Of a stretch of 6,230 nt of DNA, positions 1-4,806 are shown piece by piece (within the stretch, counting starts at the first letter, position 1; each line of letters begins with the position of its first letter). The stretch is from Proteobacteria bacterium UBA2363 (GTDB taxonomy: Bacteria; Pseudomonadota; Gammaproteobacteria; Xanthomonadales; UBA2363): NCBI GenBank assembly GCA_002344355.1, contig DDTN01000037.1, forward strand, positions 36,284 to 42,513, given 5' to 3'. Position numbers and translations under genes: made by a program. Below the pieces are notes generated by a model. It was not told the DNA's origin. It made no database searches and worked only from the letters and a program-made list of their open reading frames with translations.

Positions 1-73
1 GAAGGGGCTCCCCTGCTAAGGGAGTATGGGGCTAAAAACTCCATCGAGGGTTCGAATCCCTCTCTCTCCGCCA
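1..73 (+). tRNA. tRNA-Ser(GCU), 3' portion (5' end cut by window edge)
   Basis: The anticodon arm is complete: stem CTCCC (8-12) pairs with GGGAG (20-24) around the loop CTGCTAA, which gives anticodon GCT (15-17) reading the serine codons AGC and AGU. A long variable arm typical of serine tRNAs follows (stem ATGGGG with CTCCAT, about 26-44). The T arm is GAGGG TTCGAAT CCCTC (46-62). The 3' acceptor strand TCTCTCC (63-69), discriminator G70 and an encoded CCA (71-73) complete the end. The 5' acceptor strand and most of the D arm, roughly 20 bases, lie outside the window. Confidence 0.96.
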
Positions 74-77
74 GATA

Positions 78-106
78 CGAAAACGGCCCCGACGGGGCCG
101 TTTTCG
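78..106. terminator. Bidirectional intrinsic terminator between tRNA-Ser and darP
   Basis: A perfect inverted repeat, CGAAAACGGCCCC (78-90) and GGGGCCGTTTTCG (94-106), surrounds the 3-base loop GAC. The GC-rich stem core is flanked by an A tract on the left and a T tract on the right, so RNA from either strand forms a strong hairpin ending in a short U run. It starts 5 bases after the tRNA CCA end and lies about 31 bases past the darP stop on the minus strand. One element can therefore end both convergent transcripts. Confidence 0.85.
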
Positions 107-127
107 TTCCCGGTGTACGGCGCAGGC

Positions 128-147
128 GCGAGGACTTCAGTCCTCGC
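128..147. repeat. Perfect palindrome containing the darP stop codon (REP-like core)
   Basis: GCGAGGAC (128-135) and GTCCTCGC (140-147) are perfect inverted repeats around TTCA (136-139). The darP stop codon, TGA on the minus strand, occupies 137-139 in the loop, and the last codons GAG GAC form part of the stem. The central GACTTCAGTC resembles the core of intergenic palindromes I recall from xanthomonads and pseudomonads. That comparison is from memory and not checked. It could be a second hairpin helping to end or stabilise the darP mRNA, or a short mobile-type palindrome that landed at the gene end. Confidence 0.6.
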
Positions 148-733
148 CTTGATCGTCTCCGGACGCGTCGTCGCCGTCGCGCCGCTCCTCGGCGGCGGCC
201 AGCAGGTCGCGCAGGGTACGGAACAGCGCGCGTGCCGCATGCGGCGGCGCGTTCTCGTCGCGTTCCTTGCGGGCCTGGCGCAGCAGTTGCCGCAGGTGCG
301 TGGCATCGCCCTGGGGGTGCTCGTCCAGCAGCCCTTCCAGCGCGCCGTCGCCCTCCGCCAGCAGGCGGTCGCGCAGGCGTTCAACGCGGTGCAGCCGGGC
401 GGCCTCGCGGCGCGCGCTGTCGCGGTCCTCGGCGAACGCGCTCCTGATCGTCTCCAGCAGCCCGGCATCCTGCCGGCGCAACTGCTTGGCCAGGTACTGG
501 GTCTGCCGCTTGCGGGCGATCTGCTGCTGGACGCGCCGGGAGGTGGCGACCAGCTCGGCCAGTTCGTCCGGCAGGACCAGGCGCTGGACCTGGCCGGCCG
601 GCGCCGCCATCAGGGTCGAGGCCAGCGCCAGCACGTCGAGCGCCTCGCGCTTGCGCTGGCTGCGCGAGGGGCCGGTCGCCCGCTTGCTGATCCGCTCCGC
701 GGGCGGCGCGAAGTCGTCGTCGTGGTCGTCCAT
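137..733 (-). CDS. darP: DarP/YjgA (DUF615) 50S ribosome-assembly factor
   Basis: The 198-residue product matches the DarP/YjgA family (E. coli protein about 183 residues), which associates with late 50S ribosomal subunit precursors and promotes their maturation. Seen in the sequence: an acidic N-terminus (MDDHDDDF), the family's Ser-Arg/Lys patch and KREA motif (about 22-31), a helical Arg/Gln-rich middle with QYLAKQLRR (79-87), HRVERLRDRLL (115-125), and the C-terminal motif LRQLLRQARKERDENAPP (147-164) followed by ARALFRTLRDL. The tail is acidic. The ATG at 733 is chosen because it places the acidic start where homologues begin and because a -10 element lies just upstream. The reading frame stays open far upstream, but that part is antisense to the kinase gene. 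The gene is divergent from the kinase operon and convergent with the tRNA. Confidence 0.95.
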   Translation of the reverse strand: MDDHDDDFAPPAERISKRATGPSRSQRKREALDVLALASTLMAAPAGQVQRLVLPDELAELVATSRRVQQQIARKRQTQYLAKQLRRQDAGLLETIRSAFAEDRDSARREAARLHRVERLRDRLLAEGDGALEGLLDEHPQGDATHLRQLLRQARKERDENAPPHAARALFRTLRDLLAAAEERRDGDDASGDDQGED

Positions 734-739
734 CGCCGC

Positions 740-769
740 AGTGTATTGCCCCGCCGGCGGCTGTGGCAC
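740..769 (-). promoter_or_regulatory. Predicted darP promoter, probably giving a leaderless mRNA
   Basis: On the minus strand a -35-like GTGCCA (complement of 764-769, 4 of 6 matches to TTGACA) is separated by 18 bases from the -10-like TACACT (complement of 740-745, 4 of 6 matches to TATAAT). Only six bases, GCGGCG, separate the -10 from the darP ATG at 733, so the expected transcription start falls on or next to the A of the start codon. No Shine-Dalgarno sequence precedes the ATG. The spacer holds the palindrome CCGCCGGCGG (751-760). The rest of the 66-bp divergent gap (734-799) contains no plus-strand promoter I can call with confidence. Confidence 0.5.
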
Positions 770-782
770 GATGACCGCCGAA

Positions 783-799
783 GGGAGAGGGACGTCCCG
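783..799 (+). promoter_or_regulatory. Ribosome binding site of the kinase operon, overlapping a palindrome
   Basis: A purine run GGGAGAGGG (783-791) ends 8 bases before the ATG at 800 and is a good Shine-Dalgarno match. This decides the start of the kinase gene, since its frame is open far upstream, antisense to darP. The 10-base perfect palindrome GGGACGTCCC (789-798) overlaps the end of the purine run and touches the start codon. Confidence 0.7.
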
Positions 800-3142
800 A
801 TGTCGGACAACCTGCCCGCCAGGATCGGCGGACACGAAATCATCGGCGTGCTGGGCGAAGGGGCGATGGGTCGCGTCTACCTCGCCCGGCAGCGCTCGCC
901 CGACCGCGAGGTCGCGCTCAAGGTGGTGGCCGGGGTCGGCCCGGCGGCCAGCGCCCGGATCCAGCGCGAGATCGCCGCGCTGGCGCGCCTGGCGCATCCG
1001 GGCATCGCCCGCCTGTATGCCGCCGGCGAGGAGCCGGGCGCCGGCCTGCCGATGTCCTGGCTGTCGATGGAGTACGTGCGCGGCGTCGACCTGCGCGCCT
1101 GGCGGCAGCAGGTGCAGGGCCGGCCCCGCGCCGTGGCGGGGCTGCTTGTGGCCCTGTGCGAGGCGGTCCAGCACGCCCATGGCAACGGCATCGTGCACCG
1201 CGACCTCAAGCCGGAGAACATCCTGGTCGACGCCGAAGGCCGGCCGCGGGTGCTGGATTTCGGAATCGCCCGCCTGCTCGGCCCGGACGCGGGCGCCACC
1301 CAGGCCGGCCAGGTGCTGGGCTCGCTGCCCTACATGGCACCCGAACAGCTCGCCGGTCCGCCCGAAGGCGTCGACGCCCGCGCCGACATCCATGCGCTGG
1401 GCGTGATCGCCTTCGAGCTGCTGGCCGGCCGCCTGCCCTGGCCGCAGCTCGCCAGCGCGACGCTGTTCGAGGCCGTGGCCGTGCACCGCGGCGGCGAGCC
1501 GCCACGTCTGGCCCGGGTCCTGCCCGGCGTCGATGGCGATCTCGACGCGATCGTCGGCAAGGCGATGGCCGCGGCGCCGGAACGCCGCTACGCCAGCGCC
1601 GCCGAACTCGGTGCCGACCTCACGCGCTGGCTCGACCAGCGGCCGGTCGAGGCGCGCTTGCCCACCGCCGCCTACCTGCTGTCGCGCCTGCTGCGCCGGC
1701 ACCGGGTGGCGGCGCTGGCCGCGGGCCTGGTGCTCGCGACCCTGGTGGTCGCCACCGCGGTCTCGCTGCGCCTGGCCTGGTCGGAGGCGCGGGCGCGCGC
1801 GCTGGCCGAGCAGCGCCTTGCCGGGCAGGAGGCCGTCAACGAATTCCTCGAGCGCATGCTGTCGGCGGCCGATCCCTCGCGCGCGCTGGGCCGCGCGGTC
1901 ACCGTCGCGCAGGTGCTCGACGAGGCCGAGCTGGGGCTGGACGACATCGCGCTGCCGTCGGTGCGCGCGGCGGTCCGGCGCACGCTGGCGCAGACCCGCG
2001 CCGGACTGGGCGAATTCGAACGCGCCCTGGCCCTGGTCGACGAGGCGCTCGCCCAGGCGCCGCGCGACGAGCCGGAGCTCGCGCACGGCCTGCTGCGCCT
2101 GCGCGGCAGCCTGCTGGCCGAGCTCGGACGTTTCGACGACGCCCTCGCCGCCCTGCAGGAGGCGCGCGCCGCCTGGCCCCTGGCGCCGCCGGCGCGGCGC
2201 GCGCGCATCGACCTCGCCGTCGCCCGCGTCCACGACGAAGCGGGACGCCCGCGCGAGGCCGAGGACGGCTACCGGGGCCTGGTCGCCGAGGCCGAAGCCG
2301 GCCGGCTGGCCGACCACGACGCCTCGGTGGAAACCGCCCGCAGCAACCTGCTCGGCCTGCTGCGGGACAGCGGCCGCCTCGAGGAGGCGGCGGCGCTGGC
2401 CGAGTCGATCCTGGCCCTCCGCCTCGCCCGCGACGGCGAGCGCCATCCGCGCACGCTCTCGACCCGGAACGCGCGAGCCACCCTGCTGCAGGCCCAGGGG
2501 CGCGCGGAAGAGGCGATCGCCGAGGCCCGGGCGGTGCTCGCCCTGCGCGACGAGGTCCTGGGCGAAGGCCATGCCGACACACTGACCAGCATGCAGTTGC
2601 TCGCCAACATGCTGCTCGAGAGCGGGCGCCTGGACGAGGCCGAGCCGCTGGTGCGCACCAGCCTTGCCGGCTTCCAGGCGCGCTTCGGTCCGGGCCATGC
2701 GCAGGCGCTGACCAGCCTCAACGCGCTGGCCTTCCTGCAGGAAGCCCGCGGCGACGTCGCGGCCGCCGAGGCCACCTACCGGGAGCTGTTCGCGCAGGGC
2801 GAGGCGGCCGGGCAGGGCGACAGCCCGCCCCTGCTGGCGCCGCGCAACAACCTGGCCATGCTGCTCCTGGAGGCCGGCCGCCCGGCCGAGGCCGAGGCGG
2901 TCTACGTCGACCTGCTGGAGCGCACCGGCCGGGCGCTGGGGCGCGAGCATGCCTACCACGCCATCTTCACCAGCAACCATGGCCTGGCCCTGCTGCGCCT
3001 GGGTCGCCGCGCCGAGGCCGAGGCCGCCCTGCGCGATGCCCGCGTCCGCCTGGCCGGACTGTTCGGCGAGGACCACCCGCGCACCCAGGCGGCCGACCAG
3101 CGCCTGGCGCAGGCGCAGGCCGCTGCCGGAGCGGCGCCGTGA
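800..3142 (+). CDS. Transmembrane Hanks-type Ser/Thr protein kinase with C-terminal TPR domain
   Basis: This 780-residue protein has all core kinase elements: Gly-rich loop GEGAMGRVY (19-27), ATP-binding Lys41 in VALK, helix-C Glu57, catalytic loop HRDLKPEN (133-140, Asp135), DFG (153-155), GSLPYMAPE (174-182) and structural Asp196 in DIHALG. It should therefore be active. Thr167 and Ser175 lie in the activation segment. A hydrophobic segment (about 304-325), preceded by Arg-rich LLRRHR, predicts one membrane helix with the kinase in the cytoplasm. Residues about 383-770 are TPR repeats, the last part of kinesin-light-chain type with His at 549, 591, 633, 717 and 759. If the topology is right, the TPRs are periplasmic and could sense a protein or peptide. 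First gene of a three-gene operon; its stop overlaps the next start (GTGA). Its substrate is unknown; the histidine kinase or response regulator downstream are candidates by context only. Confidence 0.93.
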   Translation: MSDNLPARIGGHEIIGVLGEGAMGRVYLARQRSPDREVALKVVAGVGPAASARIQREIAALARLAHPGIARLYAAGEEPGAGLPMSWLSMEYVRGVDLRAWRQQVQGRPRAVAGLLVALCEAVQHAHGNGIVHRDLKPENILVDAEGRPRVLDFGIARLLGPDAGATQAGQVLGSLPYMAPEQLAGPPEGVDARADIHALGVIAFELLAGRLPWPQLASATLFEAVAVHRGGEPPRLARVLPGVDGDLDAIVGKAMAAAPERRYASAAELGADLTRWLDQRPVEARLPTAAYLLSRLLRRHRVAALAAGLVLATLVVATAVSLRLAWSEARARALAEQRLAGQEAVNEFLERMLSAADPSRALGRAVTVAQVLDEAELGLDDIALPSVRAAVRRTLAQTRAGLGEFERALALVDEALAQAPRDEPELAHGLLRLRGSLLAELGRFDDALAALQEARAAWPLAPPARRARIDLAVARVHDEAGRPREAEDGYRGLVAEAEAGRLADHDASVETARSNLLGLLRDSGRLEEAAALAESILALRLARDGERHPRTLSTRNARATLLQAQGRAEEAIAEARAVLALRDEVLGEGHADTLTSMQLLANMLLESGRLDEAEPLVRTSLAGFQARFGPGHAQALTSLNALAFLQEARGDVAAAEATYRELFAQGEAAGQGDSPPLLAPRNNLAMLLLEAGRPAEAEAVYVDLLERTGRALGREHAYHAIFTSNHGLALLRLGRRAEAEAALRDARVRLAGLFGEDHPRTQAADQRLAQAQAAAGAAP

Positions 3143-3861
3143 GCGCGCTGGTCGTGGTGCTGGCGGCGGCGCTGGCGGTCTCGGTGCTCGGCAACGCGGT
3201 GTTGCTGCGTCGGGTGGGCCGGCACGGCACGGTGGCAGGGACGCAGGCCCCGGCCACCCGGGCGCTGGTCGAGCAGGCGGCCGCCGAGGAACGCGCGCGC
3301 ATCCACGCCGACCTGCACGACGACCTCGGCGCCCGCCTCCTGGAGATGGTCTACGCCGCGCCCGACCAGGACAGCGCCGACCGCGCCCGCGCCCTGCTGC
3401 AGGACCTGCGCGACATGGTCACCCGTGCGCGCGGCGAGCCCGGGACCCTGGGCGAGGTGCTGGCCGACATCCAGGCCGAGGCGCGCCGGCGCCTGGCCGC
3501 GGTCGAGGCCGGCCTTGCCTGGCAGCAGCCCGAGGACCTGCCCGATCCGGCCCTGGACAGCGCCAGCGCCCTGCACCTGCGACGCATCGTGCGCGAGGCG
3601 ATCAGCAATGCCCTGCACCATGGCGGCGCGCGCAGCCTGCGCGTGCGCGTGCAGGTGGTGGCCGGCCCCGAGCTGCTGCTGGAGCTGACCGACGACGGCA
3701 GCGCCGACCTGGCCGGCGTCGGCGCCGCTGCCGGCAGCGGGGTGCGCAACATGCGCGATCGTGCCCGGGCGCTGGACGGCGAGATCGACTGGCGCGCCGG
3801 GACCCTGGGCGGCACCAAGGTGCTGCTGCGCGCGCCCCTGCCCGGCGGGGATGGCCGGTGA
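3139..3861 (+). CDS. Short sensor-less histidine kinase, HisKA_3 (NarL/DesK-like) family
   Basis: This 240-residue protein starts at GTG 3139, inside the end of the Ser/Thr kinase gene. GGAG (3128-3131) sits 7 bases upstream as ribosome binding site. Residues about 2-24 form one hydrophobic segment ending in LLRR, with no extracytoplasmic or PAS/GAF domain after it. The dimerisation helix has EERARIHADLHDDLGARL (50-67), with His60 the predicted phosphoacceptor. The position of the phosphatase-motif Gln (DxxxQ) is Ala65. The ATPase domain shows the N box REAISNALHH (152-161, Asn157), the G1 motif TDDG (184-187), a Gly-rich stretch GSGVRNMRDRARALDG (199-214) and GGTKVLL (224-230). The role is autophosphorylation and transfer to the adjacent response regulator. 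Input probably comes from a partner, with the upstream kinase the obvious candidate (inference). Confidence 0.92.
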   Translation: MSALVVVLAAALAVSVLGNAVLLRRVGRHGTVAGTQAPATRALVEQAAAEERARIHADLHDDLGARLLEMVYAAPDQDSADRARALLQDLRDMVTRARGEPGTLGEVLADIQAEARRRLAAVEAGLAWQQPEDLPDPALDSASALHLRRIVREAISNALHHGGARSLRVRVQVVAGPELLLELTDDGSADLAGVGAAAGSGVRNMRDRARALDGEIDWRAGTLGGTKVLLRAPLPGGDGR

Positions 3862-4535
3862 GCGGAGGAGCGGTCGCGCGGGTGCTGGTGCTCGACGACC
3901 TCGCGGCCAGCCGCGCCTGGCTGTCCGCGGCGGCGAAGGCGGCGTTCCCTGCGGCCGCCGTGGTCGAGGCCGGTACGGTCGCGCAGGCCCTGGGGCTCCT
4001 GCAGCCCGCGCCCGACCTGGCCCTGGTCGATCTCGGCCTGCCCGACGGCTCGGGCATCGAGGTGATCGCCGCCCTGCGCGGCGCCGGTGCGGCCACGGTG
4101 TGCGTGGTCGCCACCGTGTTCGACGACGACGCCCACCTGTTCCCGGCCCTGCGCGCCGGCGCCCAGGGCTATGTCCTCAAGGACCAGTCGCGCGAGCCGC
4201 TCGCGGCGATGCTGCTCGGCATCGTCGACGGCCAGCCGCCGCTGTCGCCCAGCATCGCCCGCCGCCTGCTGCGCCAGTTCCAGGCGGCGCCGCCGGCCGC
4301 CGCCGGCGCCCCGGGCGAGGACGACCAGGAGGCGCTGACCGCGCGCGAGCGCGAGGTGCTGGGCCTGATCGGCAAGGGCCTGACGGTGCCCGCGGTGGCC
4401 CAGGCGCTGGGCCTGTCGCGGCACACCTGCGCGGGCTACGTGAAGGACATCTACCGCAAGCTGCAGGTCGGCAGCCGGGCCGAGGCGACCCTGGCCGCGA
4501 CCCGCCTGGGGCTGGTCGGCCGCGACGCGCGCTGA
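3858..4535 (+). CDS. NarL/LuxR-type response regulator transcription factor
   Basis: The 225-residue protein starts at GTG 3858, overlapping the histidine kinase stop as GTGA. A weak GGGGA (3847-3851) lies 6 bases upstream. The receiver domain (about 7-123) has acidic Asp13/Asp14, predicted phosphoacceptor Asp58 in LVDLGLPDG, Thr86 in ATVFDDD, and Lys108 in GYVLKD. It is therefore complete and expected to be phosphorylated by the histidine kinase. After an Ala/Pro-rich linker (about 142-154) comes a LuxR-type helix-turn-helix (about 159-219) with LTAREREVLGLI, then LGLSRHTCAGYVKDIYRKL (184-202) and the usual SRAEA. The recognition helix reads HTCAGYV where most NarL relatives have a TVKxHV pattern, so its target site may differ from NarL boxes. 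Last gene of the operon; no convincing terminator follows before the convergent small gene. Confidence 0.95.
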   Translation: MSGGAVARVLVLDDLAASRAWLSAAAKAAFPAAAVVEAGTVAQALGLLQPAPDLALVDLGLPDGSGIEVIAALRGAGAATVCVVATVFDDDAHLFPALRAGAQGYVLKDQSREPLAAMLLGIVDGQPPLSPSIARRLLRQFQAAPPAAAGAPGEDDQEALTAREREVLGLIGKGLTVPAVAQALGLSRHTCAGYVKDIYRKLQVGSRAEATLAATRLGLVGRDAR

Positions 4536-4560
4536 GCGCTGCCGCAGCCCCGGGCGCCGG

Positions 4561-4806
4561 TCACGGGCGCGGCCCCGGGCGGCGCCGCGGCCACAGGCCG
4601 GCCAGCGCCATCGCCAGGGCAATCGGCAGCGGGCCGAGCCGGTCCAGGGCCGGCAGCACGGCGTCGACGTGCTGGAACGGCAGGGAGCGCCAGTTGCCGA
4701 TGTCGTTGCGGAACCGCACGCGCGGCTGGCCGCAGCCGGCGAGCTGCCCGAACAGCACGTCGATGTCCGCGGTGTCGCGAACCGCGTGCGACAATCGCGC
4801 GGCCAT
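4561..4806 (-). CDS. Small uncharacterised protein, 81 aa, divergent from pmbA
   Basis: I do not recognise this protein. The case for a real gene is codon use: only 3 of 81 sense codons (CGA, GTT, ATT) end in A or T, as in the neighbouring genes. The composition is also protein-like (Asn, Asp, Phe, Trp and His present), unlike the Arg/Ser-rich shadow frames nearby. The start ATG (4806-4804) is preceded by AGGTG five bases upstream, a fair ribosome binding site that lies within pmbA. The N-terminal part is polar and contains VRFRNDIGNW (30-39). Near the C-terminus a short hydrophobic stretch (about 59-72, LPIALAMALAGLW) is followed by a basic Arg/Pro tail, so it may be a small membrane-associated protein. 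It converges on the response regulator gene with a 25-bp gap. The frame stays open upstream, but that part is antisense to pmbA. Confidence 0.62.
   Translation of the reverse strand: MAARLSHAVRDTADIDVLFGQLAGCGQPRVRFRNDIGNWRSLPFQHVDAVLPALDRLGPLPIALAMALAGLWPRRRPGPRP
4787..4795 (+). promoter_or_regulatory. Predicted extended -10 element for pmbA
   Basis: TGC (4787-4789) followed directly by GACAAT (4790-4795, 4 of 6 matches to TATAAT) forms an extended -10 element. It lies 9 bases before the pmbA ATG at 4805, so transcription should begin about 0-3 bases ahead of the start codon. No Shine-Dalgarno sequence precedes that ATG, which fits a leaderless or nearly leaderless mRNA. No clear -35 is visible; extended -10 promoters often do without one. 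The element lies inside the coding sequence of the divergent small gene. Confidence 0.42.

Noticed and set aside
1..73. tRNA-Ser as an integration site for a genomic island
   Set aside because: tRNA-Ser genes are common attachment sites, but no integrase and no direct repeat of the tRNA 3' end are visible in the window.
746..773. Plus-strand promoter for the kinase operon (TTGCCC at 746-751 with CACGAT or CGATGA around 767-774)
   Set aside because: The spacing is 15 or 17 bases with poor -10 matches, not distinguishable from chance in this sequence.
26..799. Upstream in-frame extension of the Ser/Thr kinase (open from inside the tRNA gene)
   Set aside because: It runs antisense through darP and through the tRNA and terminator. 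The ATG at 800 has a good ribosome binding site, and the kinase domain begins about 12 residues later.
137..3076. A minus-strand frame open for 979 codons across the whole kinase gene and darP
   Set aside because: Only the last 198 codons (darP) are real. The upstream part is antisense to a kinase with all catalytic motifs and is Gln/Arg/Gly-rich low-complexity sequence, as expected from a stop-poor GC-rich genome.
1156..3138. Long plus-strand frame ahead of the histidine kinase
   Set aside because: It overlaps the kinase gene in another frame with Arg/Pro/Gly-rich translation. Histidine kinase features begin only after the GTG at 3139.
4536..4590. GC-rich repeats (GCCCCGGGCG twice) after the response regulator as a terminator
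   Set aside because: There is no clean stem-loop and no T tract, and the second copy lies in the coding sequence of the small gene. Such strings are expected at this base composition.
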